Below, one piece after another: positions 41,625 through 50,160 of a stretch of DNA of 64,000 nucleotides (positions are counted from its first letter, which is position 1; each line of letters starts with the position of its first letter). The notes below the pieces were generated by a model. The model saw only the letters and a program-made list of their open reading frames with translations, searched no databases and was not told where the DNA came from. The position numbers and the translations under genes were made by a program. The DNA comes from Streptomyces sp. AC1-42W (GTDB lineage: Bacteria; Actinomycetota; Actinomycetes; Streptomycetales; Streptomycetaceae), in contig NZ_QKWY01000002.1 in NCBI RefSeq assembly GCF_003248355.1, forward strand, positions 434,001 to 498,000, given 5' to 3'.

Positions 41625-41834
41625 TCAGGCGGTCTTGACGTCCGCGACGAACGTCTGCCAGGCGGCCGCGCGGAACACGACGGCCGGACCGTCCGTCACC
41701 TTGGAGTCGCGGACGGGGACGGCATCGGGGATGCCGTCGAGCACTTCGAGGCAGTCGCCGCCACTGCCGTCGCTGTACGTGGACTTCCGCCAGGCGGCCG
41801 TGGCCAGCTGGTAGTCAGAACTCGTCTGCTTCAT
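41625..41834 (-). CDS. DUF397 protein
   Basis: 69-residue paralogue of the gene at 41321: WRKSTYSDGSGGDCLEV, VRDSKVTDGPAVVF, AWQTFVADVKTA. Its start lies 20 bp inside the 3' end of the XRE gene, so the two are translationally linked. Probably the original partner of the XRE regulator, with the next gene a later duplicate. Confidence 0.93.
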   Translation of the reverse strand: MKQTSSDYQLATAAWRKSTYSDGSGGDCLEVLDGIPDAVPVRDSKVTDGPAVVFRAAAWQTFVADVKTA

Positions 41835-42657
41835 GCTCGTAATCCTCCGCCACCGACTCGATCAAGGCCAGTGACGCTGTCGGTGAAAGCGCGCTGGCCA
41901 CAACCAAATTGTAGGTCAGTTCGTACTTGCGGACCGTTGCTGGATCGTCCCGCAGCTGCCCGGTTTCCAGGCCCTGTAGGTAGGCCATCGGCGGTGCGTC
42001 GGAGAACGACATCAGTTTGAGGGCACCCCCGAGAGCCATGTGGGCGCCTGCGGAGAACGGCAGGACCTGCACGATGACCCGGTGTTGCCCTATCAGGTTC
42101 GCGATGTGACGAAGAGCCTCCGCCATGACCTTCGGGCCGCCCACTCGCCGACGTAAGACCGATTCATCCACCACGGCCCACAACAGCGGGGTTGTTGGAT
42201 CGGCGAGGAGCTGCGCGCGTTCGAGACGGCCCGCGACCAGGTCGTCGATCACGCTTTCAGCGGCCGTTGGCTGGTTCGCCCAACACACTGCACGCGCGTA
42301 CGCCTCTGTCTGTAACAGGCCGGGGATGAGCTGAGGCGCGTACTCGCGGATCTCCGTCGCACGGGCCTCCGCCTCAGCGGCATCGGCGAAGTGATCCGGG
42401 TACTTGGACTTCGCCAGCGCCTTGCAGTTCCGTACGAAGAAGCCGTCGGCGTTGAAGAAGTCATCCAACTGGACGGCGTGTTCCATCTGCATCCGCCGTA
42501 CGCCGGACTCCAGCTGGCCGATGAACGAGCCGCTCACGAAGAGGCGGTCGGCCAGTTCCGTCTGGGAGAGGCCCGCCTTCTCTCTTCGGTGGCGCAGTTC
42601 GGCGCCGAGTAGGGCGCGCGGCGAGGAGGAAGGGTCCAGCTTCTTGGGACCTGGCAT
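41815..42657 (-). CDS. XRE-family regulator with DUF5753 domain
   Basis: 280-residue protein from ATG 42657 (MPGPKKLDPSSSPRAL). The helix-turn-helix spans about 15-70 (LRHRREKAGLSQTELADRLF then VSGSFIGQLESGVRR). The DUF5753 domain covers the rest, with YAPQLIPGLLQTEAYARAV and VQVLPFSAGAHMALGG. Such regulators with DUF397 partners influence development and antibiotic production in several Streptomyces. The earlier ATG at 42675 lacks support. It is divergent from a small unknown gene at 42771. Confidence 0.9.
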   Translation of the reverse strand: MPGPKKLDPSSSPRALLGAELRHRREKAGLSQTELADRLFVSGSFIGQLESGVRRMQMEHAVQLDDFFNADGFFVRNCKALAKSKYPDHFADAAEAEARATEIREYAPQLIPGLLQTEAYARAVCWANQPTAAESVIDDLVAGRLERAQLLADPTTPLLWAVVDESVLRRRVGGPKVMAEALRHIANLIGQHRVIVQVLPFSAGAHMALGGALKLMSFSDAPPMAYLQGLETGQLRDDPATVRKYELTYNLVVASALSPTASLALIESVAEDYEHEADEF

Positions 42658-42770
42658 GACTACTCCCGGTTGCACAGATTGCGTTGTTGGGCAGGAACCT
42701 CTTCCACCGTAGCGACAGGATCACCACTCTGGGTATGCATCGTCGTTACTCAGTGTGGAAGGAATGGATC

Positions 42771-43007
42771 ATGACGACTACGGAACGGCGCGAGACGGCA
42801 GTGGAGACGATCAAGCACGCGGAAGAGGTGGTGGCGCTGTTGCGCGAGGGGTTCCTGAAAGCCGGGGTGAAACTCCCGTCCCTCCGGATCGACGCGGCGT
42901 CGTGCGTGGGTGAAACCCCGGCGATCCTCGTTGACCTGGGCCGCTGCAACATGGCGGCGGCGACCCGCCTGGCCCAGGTTCTGGAGCAGAAGGCGGCGGC
43001 CTCATGA
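42771..43007 (+). CDS. Small conserved protein divergent from the XRE regulator
   Basis: 78-residue, mainly helical protein: TAVETIKHAEEVVALLREGF, then KLPSLRIDAASC and a final helix. No known family recognised. The start is ATG 42771 with GGAAGGA 9 nt upstream. Its stop overlaps the next start (ATGA), so the two are an operon. Such small proteins commonly sit opposite XRE-DUF397 genes, but I cannot give a function. Confidence 0.7.
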   Translation: MTTTERRETAVETIKHAEEVVALLREGFLKAGVKLPSLRIDAASCVGETPAILVDLGRCNMAAATRLAQVLEQKAAAS

Positions 43008-43249
43008 CACACGGCGAGCCGACCGGGCCGGCGGCCTTCGCCCCGGAGCGCGGCTCCTTCGCGGTGGACGGCCGGGACGGCCGCGTGGGCCGGGTGATGG
43101 GCCACGTAGGCCCGTCCGTACAACTGCGCCCACCGGGGGGTGGCACCGAGTGGGACTGCCCCCTGGAACTGCTGAAGGTCGCACAACCGGCGGACGTACT
43201 ACGCGCACGACTGAGCGAAGTGAACTGGGAGGGCCAGCTGCCCCGGTGA
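43004..43249 (+). CDS. Small protein of unknown function
   Basis: 81 residues with a beta-rich core (GRVGRVMGHVGPSVQLRPPG then TEWDCPLELLKVA). It is coupled by ATGA overlap to the previous gene. There is no signal peptide or known motif; the pattern resembles a small SH3-like barrel. Function unknown. Confidence 0.68.
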   Translation: MTHGEPTGPAAFAPERGSFAVDGRDGRVGRVMGHVGPSVQLRPPGGGTEWDCPLELLKVAQPADVLRARLSEVNWEGQLPR

Positions 43250-43439
43250 GGCGGCGACGTCCTACCCGTACGCGCGGGGCTGTCGGGCCCTGCGCGAGCG
43301 GGCGGCGCCGATGTTCGGCTCGCCCTCCGCCTCACCGCTACCGACGCCGACGCGTCGATCGGCACCGGCCCGGTGTGGGGCCGGGCCTTACCGGTTGGTG
43401 CCCCCGTGCCGCGTAGACCACTCGGAACGGGGGCGGGTT

Positions 43440-43697
43440 CTATTCCATCTCAGCCATGAGCTTCACCAGATGCTCAACGGCCGTTTGCTCGTCCTCGCCT
43501 TCGGCGCTGATCGTCACGACGCTTCCTTGCGCCAGCCCCAATGTCTGGAGCTTGAACAGGCTTTTCGCGCTGACGCTTTTTCCGTTACATGCAATAGTAA
43601 TATCGCATGTAAATCCTCTCGCCTCTTTGACGAACTGTGCGGCTGCGCGTGTGTGGACCCCGTTAGGTGCGGTGACAGTGACTTCCTGCTGAAACAT
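43440..43697 (-). CDS. ptsH: HPr phosphocarrier protein, enterobacterial type
   Basis: 85-residue PTS phosphocarrier. Compared from memory with E. coli HPr it has the same length and differs at only about 14 positions, starting MFQQEVTVTAPNGVHT and ending LVKLMAEME. The active His15 is present (GVHTRAAAQF; the usual Pro18 is Ala), as is Ser46. Streptomyces HPr proteins are quite different, so this gene looks acquired from a gamma-proteobacterium. Codons such as AAA, ATT, GGA and TTT are frequent, unlike its neighbours. Start ATG 43697 after GAGGGGAA. It could feed phosphate to EIIA/EIIB proteins or interfere with the host PTS. Confidence 0.9.
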   Translation of the reverse strand: MFQQEVTVTAPNGVHTRAAAQFVKEARGFTCDITIACNGKSVSAKSLFKLQTLGLAQGSVVTISAEGEDEQTAVEHLVKLMAEME

Positions 43698-43913
43698 GGC
43701 GAGTTCCCCTCACGAGAACGGGCGGTCTGTTATCTCCGGTCTGCAGGCTAATGGTCGAGGGGCGCATTTGCGGTCGGGTTGAGCTGCCCGGCGCATCCCC
43801 AACCCCACGCACACATGTGCGTCATTTCACAAGGGGCCGCCAGCCGCCACCCGCCGACCGGTGAGCCCGGGCGCACGTTCTGTCGGCGGCGTGGAGAGAG
43901 GCAGGATCGAGAC

Positions 43914-45444
43914 CAACGTCGCTCTATTAGATGGCCGTCGCCATGTCTTTGAGTGTCGGTGACGTCGTTTCCTGCGGGGCGAGTTGCAGGGGTCTCGGCT
44001 TCGCCCGCGGCTTGCGTGGTCGTCGTTCTTCGGGGAAGAGCGAGAGGCTGATCGTGTGGGTGACCTTGGTGGTGGCGGGCTCGTCCGGTTTGAGGGTGCG
44101 GTATCCGGTGGTGCTGCGTTTGGTGGCGCGGGGTGCGGCACGTCCGGGGCGGGGACGGACGGCCTCGCGGGTCAGGTCGGCCTGGATGTCACGGATCCTG
44201 GCGGCCAGTTGCCGAGGGGGGAAAGTCCGCGCCGACGGAACGTCGGGCGGCGGCGAGGGTGTTCTTGAAGCTGATGTGCGAGACGGGGAGGTTCGCGTGG
44301 TGGGCGGCGTCCACGGCCAGGTCGTGTACGGCCTGGTAGACGCAGAGCATGGCCCACAGTTCCTGCTCGACCATGGCGGGACTGTTGGACCGGAGGGTCG
44401 CGGTGCGTCCTCCCCGCTGTTCGATCTTGATGTGCTTGAAGATCGTCTCGCTGGTCCAGCGGGCGGTGTACAGCTCTGCCAGCTCTGCGGCGGGTGCCGC
44501 CTCGGGGTCCAGGAGCGTGGTGATCAGGCAGAACAGCTCCGAGGTCTCCTCACTGTCGCCGTCCGCGCCGATCGTGGTGGTGACCACGGTGTACTCCACG
44601 GCGCGCACGGTGATCCGGGCGCCGCGCGGCCCGTTCAGGCGGGTGAGGAAGGTGCCGTCGGCCAGAACCTCATGCGGCCGCAGGGTGAAGGAATCCGAGA
44701 CCCGCCACAGGAGTTCGGCCCCGGTGACCGCGGCTGCCCGCCACAGCTCATAGGCTGGAAAGCCCCGGTCGGCCATCAACAGGATGCCTTCCCGCAGGTG
44801 CACCAGGAGGCGGGCGGCCAAGGTGCGCTCGCCGACGGCGAAGGAGTCGAAGACCGCACCGATCAACGCCTTCGTGCCGCACTCCACCAGCGCGAGGAGC
44901 CTCACCTGCGGGTACGGTCCAGGCCGATTTCCGTTGGAGGCACGGGTGTAGGCGGCAGCGTTCGCCTCGCTGTCAGGAACGTCCAGCAGTGTGCCGTCCA
45001 TGGAGGTCAGCCGCAGCCCGCGCCAGAAAGCCCCCGGCGTGGCCGCAGTGCCGGTGCAACCGGCGACCCGGTCGAAGAGCAGTCGCAGCGGCCCCGCACC
45101 CAGCCGGGCCCGCGCCGTTGTCAGAGACCCCGTGCGCGCCGGACGCCACACCTCCCGCGCCCGGCGCGGCCAGTGCTCCACCAACTCCCGCAGCACCAGG
45201 CCGTATCCGTCACCGCTGAACAGCCACATCGTCAGGACGAAATACACCATCAGCCGGGCCGGCAACGACCGGGTCCGCTCCTCGCGCGCCCCCGCCTCAT
45301 CGACCACGAAGTCGACCAGCTCGGGCGTGAACGTACGCGACAGCACCCCCATCCGGACCCGCTCCGGGTACGTCTCACCAACTATGTGATCTCTCGGCAC
45401 AAGACCGAGACTCTACGCGATCATGAACTAAGCGAGCGACGTTG
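43914..45444. mobile_element. IS4-family insertion sequence with 10-bp target duplication
   Basis: Inverted ends CAACGTCGCTC (43914-43924) and GAGCGACGTTG (45434-45444), with weaker similarity continuing inward, are flanked by the direct repeat GGATCGAGAC at 43904-43913 and 45445-45454. A 10-bp duplication fits the IS4 family and shows a clean, fairly recent insertion. It lies upstream of the septum-formation lipoprotein operon. The transposase frame is broken near its end. Confidence 0.9.
43927..45400 (-). pseudogene. IS4-family transposase, frameshifted
   Basis: The frame from ATG 45400 gives the IS4 transposase with N-terminal domain (MGVLSRTFTPELVDFVVDEA), SMDGTLLDVPDSEAN (first Asp), LLMADRGFPAYELW (second Asp) and WTSETIFKHIK (Glu). 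At a run of six C on the coding strand (44216-44221) it shifts and stops at 44189 after 403 residues. Removing one C restores a natural C-terminus that ends PTLKDMATAI at 43927. Either a real one-base insertion, a sequencing error at the homopolymer, or slippage; the catalytic core itself is complete. Confidence 0.82.
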
Positions 45445-45741
45445 GGATCGAGACAGTCTGGGGTGCCGTGGAGGGTGGGTTCTCGTGGTGGTGATCACTC
45501 ATCGTGGGGGCGGAGTGGCGGTCTCTGCGTGCATTGTCCGTCTTGGTCGGCTCGCCGATGACGTAGAGCAATTGTGGAGGCTTTCCGTCCGGCGGGGTGC
45601 GCCAAAAGCGACGCAGCCGTGAACCAGCCATCGCTTTAATCGTCGTTGACCCTTCCTGTCGCTGTCGTGAAAAGGTTGCCTCTTGGTGGGCGTACAACAA
45701 CGGCGGCAGTATGCGGCCCCACACCAGAAGGCGAACCAGGA

Positions 45742-46260
45742 ATGCGTAATCATCTCGCGTCGTCGCTGGCCGCAGCCGTCCTGGCAGCGCTGATGCTGTC
45801 GGGCTGCGCCACGACCGACGGTGAAGCGAAGGGCTCCGGCGCCGGGGCGGGGGAATCCGCGGACTCCCGCGATGCGATGAGGGATCTGCCGCGCGGAACT
45901 CCCGTCGCCTTCTCCGACCTCAAGGTGGGCATGTGCTCCAACTTCCAGGGTGATGTCCGGTCGGACGAGCAGGTCGGGACGGTGAATTGCGCGATTCCGC
46001 ACCGATTCGAAATCGTCTCCGAAGGCAAGCTCCCGGCGGACGAGAAGAGCCCGTTTCCCGGTGATCGTGGTGTCATGAGCGCCATGCGCGAGGTGTGCGA
46101 TCCCGTGCTGGAACCCCTCGTCTCGAAGAACAAGGGGTCAGTGATCGGCCTGCTCTTCGTGCCGCTCAACAAGGAATCCTGGGAATCCGGAAACAGGACC
46201 GGCTACTGCGCCGTGACCTTCCCCGAACCCAAAACCGGAAAGATCGGCAACGCGGCGTGA
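45742..46260 (+). CDS. Septum-formation-type lipoprotein
   Basis: 172-residue lipoprotein. Signal peptide and lipobox LSGC place the lipid Cys at 20. The mature domain, after a Gly/Ala/Ser linker, has VGMCSNF, GTVNCAIPHRFEIV and CDPVLEP, the pattern of the Septum_form family found near septation and membrane genes in actinobacteria. The start is ATG 45742; no strong ribosome site is seen. Its stop overlaps the GTG of the ABC ATPase gene (GTGA), so the lipoprotein is part of the ABC operon and may be its external partner. Confidence 0.8.
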   Translation: MRNHLASSLAAAVLAALMLSGCATTDGEAKGSGAGAGESADSRDAMRDLPRGTPVAFSDLKVGMCSNFQGDVRSDEQVGTVNCAIPHRFEIVSEGKLPADEKSPFPGDRGVMSAMREVCDPVLEPLVSKNKGSVIGLLFVPLNKESWESGNRTGYCAVTFPEPKTGKIGNAA

Positions 46261-47264
46261 CACGGGAACCCGAAAACACCGGGCCCTCCGACGCTCTCGT
46301 CCGATTCGACAACGTACGAAAGTCCTTCCGCACCGCGCGCGGGCGCAGGCAGCAGGCACTCGACGGATTTTCCATGTCCATTCCGCGAGGCTCGATCGTG
46401 GGACTCCTCGGACCGAATGGCTCGGGGAAGACCACCGCTCTCAAGACGCTGCTCGGCCTGGTGCGGCCCGACAGCGGCACGGTCCACGCCTTCGGCCACC
46501 CGCTGCCCAAGGACCAGCGCCATGTCGCAGGGCGCATGGGGGCGCTCATCGAAGGCCCCGCGTTCAACGCGTCGCTCACCGGTGAGCACAACCTCCGGCT
46601 GATCGGCGAGCTGCACGGCGCGGGCGCCGCCGAGGTGTCCGAGGTGCTGGAACTGGTCGGGATCGCCCATGCCGCCCGGCGCGCCTACTCCGGCTACTCA
46701 CTCGGCATGAAGCAGCGGCTCGGTGTGGCCGGGGCGCTGATCTCCGGCCCCGAACTCCTCGTGCTCGATGAGCCGATGAACGGGCTCGACCCCGAAGCCG
46801 TACGCGACATGCGGGAACTGCTCAAGAGGCTGCGCGACGAGCGCGGTATGACCGTGGTCGTCTCGTCCCACATCCTGGCCGAGGTCGAGCTGGTCAGCGA
46901 CTGGGTCACCATCGTCAGGAACGGCCGCGTCATCTGCGACGCCGGGATCTCCGAGCTGATCTCGCGGGGGACCGAGCACCTGGTGGTGCGGCTGCACGAC
47001 ACGGTCGCCGAGCAGGCCGTCGCCATACTGGAGCGCAACGGCCACACCCTCACCCGGACCACAGGCCCGCGCGGCACGGACGAGCTGCGCATGGCCGCCC
47101 CGCAGCCACCCGCGTATGCGCCCGACGTGCTGAAACTGCTCACCTCCCAGGACGTGTATCCGCGCGAACTGCTGGTGGAGGCCGTGTCCCTGGAGGACAT
47201 CTACGTCGCGGCCGTCCGGGCCGCCGACGCGGCGGCGAAGGACGTCTCCCTTGACCGACGTTGA
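46257..47264 (+). CDS. ABC transporter ATP-binding protein
   Basis: 335-residue ATPase subunit of the drug/lantibiotic-immunity type. Walker A GPNGSGKT, signature YSLGMKQRLG (LSGGQ variant), Walker B LLVLDEPMNGLDP and the switch SSHIL are all present. The C-terminal 100 residues form the extra domain of this subclass. The start is GTG 46257 by overlap with the lipoprotein stop; the first permease starts 14 bp before its end. It would power the two permeases at 47251 and 48207. The substrate is unknown. Confidence 0.92.
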   Translation: MTREPENTGPSDALVRFDNVRKSFRTARGRRQQALDGFSMSIPRGSIVGLLGPNGSGKTTALKTLLGLVRPDSGTVHAFGHPLPKDQRHVAGRMGALIEGPAFNASLTGEHNLRLIGELHGAGAAEVSEVLELVGIAHAARRAYSGYSLGMKQRLGVAGALISGPELLVLDEPMNGLDPEAVRDMRELLKRLRDERGMTVVVSSHILAEVELVSDWVTIVRNGRVICDAGISELISRGTEHLVVRLHDTVAEQAVAILERNGHTLTRTTGPRGTDELRMAAPQPPAYAPDVLKLLTSQDVYPRELLVEAVSLEDIYVAAVRAADAAAKDVSLDRR

Positions 47265-48207
47265 CCAGGCGCGCGGCCACGGCGCCCCGCCCTGGCGCCG
47301 CCTCGTACGCTCCGAGCTGCGCCGGCTGACCGCGCCCCCGGCCGTACGCCGCGTCGCGGTCGCGCTGCCGCTGCTGACCCTGGCCTTCGGCCTGTCGAAG
47401 CTGTTCACCCACAGCCCGGACACCGGCCCGGCGCTGCGCGAATCGGAGGCCCGCTACCGGGAGTTCCTCGACCAGGCCGCCCGTACGGGCATGCCGACCG
47501 GCAGCATCGGACGCGACAACTTCTTCGACGACCCGCGCTATCTGATGGAGTCGCTCTCCTTCGGCGATCTGCGCACCGTCCTGCTCGGGCTCTGCGTGGC
47601 CGCCACGGTCTTCGGGATCATCGGCGGCGGGGCCGACTGGGCTTCCCGCGTGATGCTCACGCTCACCGCCGCCGAACCCCGGCGCGCCCGGCTCTTCCTC
47701 ACCCGCGGCCTGCTGGCCGGTGGCCTGGCGATGGCGGTGGCCGCCCTGTGCGGGCTGCTGCTCGTGCCGTGCCTGCTGCTCGCGGCGCGGTTCCGGGGCA
47801 GTACGGCGGGCCTGGACGCGGCGTACTGGGCGGTGCTGTCCGGCCAACTCCTGCGGGGCGTCGTGCTCGTGGGGCTGCTGGCCCTCCTCGGCTACAGCCT
47901 CGCGGCGATGACGCGCCATGTCCCCGCCGCCCTCGCCGTCGTCCTCGGCTACCTCGCCGGCGCGGGCTGGATCTTCGAGGGGCGGGGGCCGCGACTGGCC
48001 GAGTACGACATGGACGGGCTGACCTTCGCCGTTCTCAACGAGAAACCCGTGATCCCCATGGCGGAGTCCGACTGCGTCGCGGGGCCCAGCTGCGAGGCGG
48101 TCCACGTCGACCTGACCTCCGCGGACGGCTTCGCCGGCATCCTCCTGTACCTCCTCCCGGTCCTCCTCCTGGCCCTGTGGCGCGCCACCCGAACGGACGT
48201 TCGCTGA
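47251..48207 (+). CDS. ABC transporter permease, first paralogue
   Basis: 318-residue integral membrane protein with about six helices and a large extracytoplasmic loop after helix 1 (EARYREFLDQAARTG...). NFFDDPRYLMESLSFGDLRTV and DWASRVMLTLTAAEPRRARLFLTR are nearly repeated in the next gene. The start is TTG 47251 inside the ATPase gene end. It forms the membrane channel with the second permease. Confidence 0.87.
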   Translation: MTDVDQARGHGAPPWRRLVRSELRRLTAPPAVRRVAVALPLLTLAFGLSKLFTHSPDTGPALRESEARYREFLDQAARTGMPTGSIGRDNFFDDPRYLMESLSFGDLRTVLLGLCVAATVFGIIGGGADWASRVMLTLTAAEPRRARLFLTRGLLAGGLAMAVAALCGLLLVPCLLLAARFRGSTAGLDAAYWAVLSGQLLRGVVLVGLLALLGYSLAAMTRHVPAALAVVLGYLAGAGWIFEGRGPRLAEYDMDGLTFAVLNEKPVIPMAESDCVAGPSCEAVHVDLTSADGFAGILLYLLPVLLLALWRATRTDVR

Positions 48208-49184
48208 TGACGACGACTCTCCTGGCGAAGCCCTCGTCTCTCCTGGCGAAGCCCTCGTCGCCGCCCCTGGGACGGCTCGTCCGGGCCGAACTGCACCGGG
48301 TACTGAGTCCGAAGCCCATCCGGTACGGCCTCTACGCGCTTCCCGTGATCCTGCTGGCCCTTGCCGTATCCGCCTTCGTCGGCCACCACACCGATGTGGC
48401 GGCGGCGTGGCGGGCGGCCGAAGCGGCCTACCGTACGTACGCGGAGGAGGCGGCGACCCGGCCTGCGGGGTCGGTCGAGTCCTTGTCCCCCCGCGAGTTC
48501 TTCGACGACCCGCGCTACCTCATGGCGAAGGCGTCGTTCGTCGACCTGCGCGCGGTGCTGTCCGCGCTGTCGCTCGCCGCTCTGGTTCTCGGGGTCCTCA
48601 GCGGGGGCGCCGACTGGTCGTCCCGCGTGATGCTCACCCTCACCGCAGCCGAGCCCCGGCGCACGCGGCTCTTCCTCACCCGGGGCCTGCTCGTCACCGC
48701 CGTCGCGACCGGCGTCGCCGCCCTGACCTCGGTCCTCTTCGTGCCCCTCCTGCTGGGCGTGGCCCACTTCAAGGGATCGCTGGACGGCACGGACGGGCGG
48801 TACTGGACGGTGCTCGCCGTCGTCGGGGCGCGCGGCGCGGTCCTCGTCGGGCTGATGGCGCTGCTGGGCTACGCCCTCGCCATGCTGACCCGCCGTACGA
48901 CCACGGCCCTCGGCATCGCCCTCCTGTACCTGGTCGCCTCCGCCCGCGTCGTCCAGGAGTACGCCCCGGCCCTGGCCGCGCATCAGCTCTCCGGGATCAC
49001 GTTCGCCGTCCTCAACGAGCGCCTTCTCATGGAGACGGACCGGACCACGTGTTTCGGCGAGGCCGCCTGTCTGGCGATGCGGGAGGGCACCACGGCGACT
49101 ACGGCCTTCCTCGCCCTGGCCGTGCACCTGGTTCCGGTGGTGGCGGCGGCGTGGTGGCGGTTCGCACGCCGGGATGTCGGCTGA
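48207..49184 (+). CDS. ABC transporter permease, second paralogue
   Basis: 325-residue paralogue of the preceding gene: FFDDPRYLMAKASFVDLRAV and DWSSRVMLTLTAAEPRRTRL match it almost word for word, so the pair arose by tandem duplication. TGATG overlap couples it to the first. Its N terminus contains a perfect 21-bp tandem repeat that duplicates LLAKPSS. Together with the ATPase and lipoprotein it makes a complete exporter. Confidence 0.87.
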   Translation: MTTTLLAKPSSLLAKPSSPPLGRLVRAELHRVLSPKPIRYGLYALPVILLALAVSAFVGHHTDVAAAWRAAEAAYRTYAEEAATRPAGSVESLSPREFFDDPRYLMAKASFVDLRAVLSALSLAALVLGVLSGGADWSSRVMLTLTAAEPRRTRLFLTRGLLVTAVATGVAALTSVLFVPLLLGVAHFKGSLDGTDGRYWTVLAVVGARGAVLVGLMALLGYALAMLTRRTTTALGIALLYLVASARVVQEYAPALAAHQLSGITFAVLNERLLMETDRTTCFGEAACLAMREGTTATTAFLALAVHLVPVVAAAWWRFARRDVG

Positions 49185-49249
49185 GGCTTCGTGTATGCGT
49201 GCATGCTGCATACCGGCGGTTCCCGGGCGGGTGCGGGAGGACAGTGATC

Positions 49250-50062
49250 ATGGGCGTGGAGAGCGACGCGGCGTTGGCCGTTCGGGCGGCTTGGGCGGGG
49301 GCGGCGGTGGTTCGCCGCATGTACGGGAGTGCGCTGACGCGGTACGAGAAGGGCGGCGGTGACTTCGCCACGACCGCCGACATCGCGGCGGAGGAGGCGG
49401 TGCTCGCGGTGCTCCGGGAGGCCCGGCCCGGTGACGCGGTGACGGGGGAGGAGAGCGGGGCGGCGGGGGCGGCCGATGCCGGGCGGCGGTGGCTGGTCGA
49501 TCCGTTGTGCGGCACGTTGAACTACGCCGTGGGCAACATGCTCGTCGCGGTGAACGTCGCCCTGCGCGAGGGCCCGGCCGTCGTGGCCGCCGCGTCGGCC
49601 GATCCGTTCAGCGGCGAGGTGTTCTGGACGGACGGGGCGGGGGCCCGGGTCCGGTCGGAGGACGGCCGTGACACACCGCTCGCGCCCTCGGCCGGCTCGC
49701 GGCTGGTGGACGTCAACCTGGACCCGCCGTTCCCGCACGCGCCGGGCTTCCGGGCGGTGGACCTGCTGGCCGCGCCGGAGTTCGTCGCCGGGTTCCGGCC
49801 GCGCGTCGTCTCCAGCACGGTGGCCGTCGCCTGGGTCGCGGCCGGTCGCCGCGCGGCGTACGTCACGGACGGCGGGCCCGGCCTCCGCCTCGACAGCGTC
49901 CACTTCGCGGCCGGCATCGCGCTCTGCGAGGCCGCGGGCTGCGTGGTCACGGGGCTCGACGGCCTGCCGGTGGACCGGGGGACGGGCGGGCTGATCGCGG
50001 CGGCGGACCGGGAGACGCATGGGGAGCTGCTGGGGTTGGTGGCGCGGGGCGGGGGACGCTGA
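49250..50062 (+). CDS. Inositol monophosphatase-like protein
   Basis: 270-residue IMPase-fold protein. GEESG at 66-70 and the late LDSVHFAAGIALCEAAG correspond to metal-binding motifs. The central DPIDGT motif reads DPLCGT (84-89), so the second metal-binding Asp is Cys87. Activity may be lost or changed. The start is ATG 49250, 9 nt after GGGAGG. It stands alone 65 bp after the ABC operon. Candidate substrates are inositol phosphate or 3'-phosphoadenosine phosphate. Confidence 0.8.
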   Translation: MGVESDAALAVRAAWAGAAVVRRMYGSALTRYEKGGGDFATTADIAAEEAVLAVLREARPGDAVTGEESGAAGAADAGRRWLVDPLCGTLNYAVGNMLVAVNVALREGPAVVAAASADPFSGEVFWTDGAGARVRSEDGRDTPLAPSAGSRLVDVNLDPPFPHAPGFRAVDLLAAPEFVAGFRPRVVSSTVAVAWVAAGRRAAYVTDGGPGLRLDSVHFAAGIALCEAAGCVVTGLDGLPVDRGTGGLIAAADRETHGELLGLVARGGGR

Positions 50063-50160
50063 GGGGTTCGGTGCCTTCGGGGTGGGGCTCCCCCGTGCGG
50101 TGGAGGCCCTCCTTCTGCGAGGCGACGCCCCGCCCGGCCCCGGGTCCTAGCGTCGAGGCC

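Noticed and set aside
41321..43249. The XRE/DUF397 group as part of the umbrella island
   Set aside because: It lies outside the 26-bp repeats, has normal high GC and is a standard Streptomyces regulatory set.
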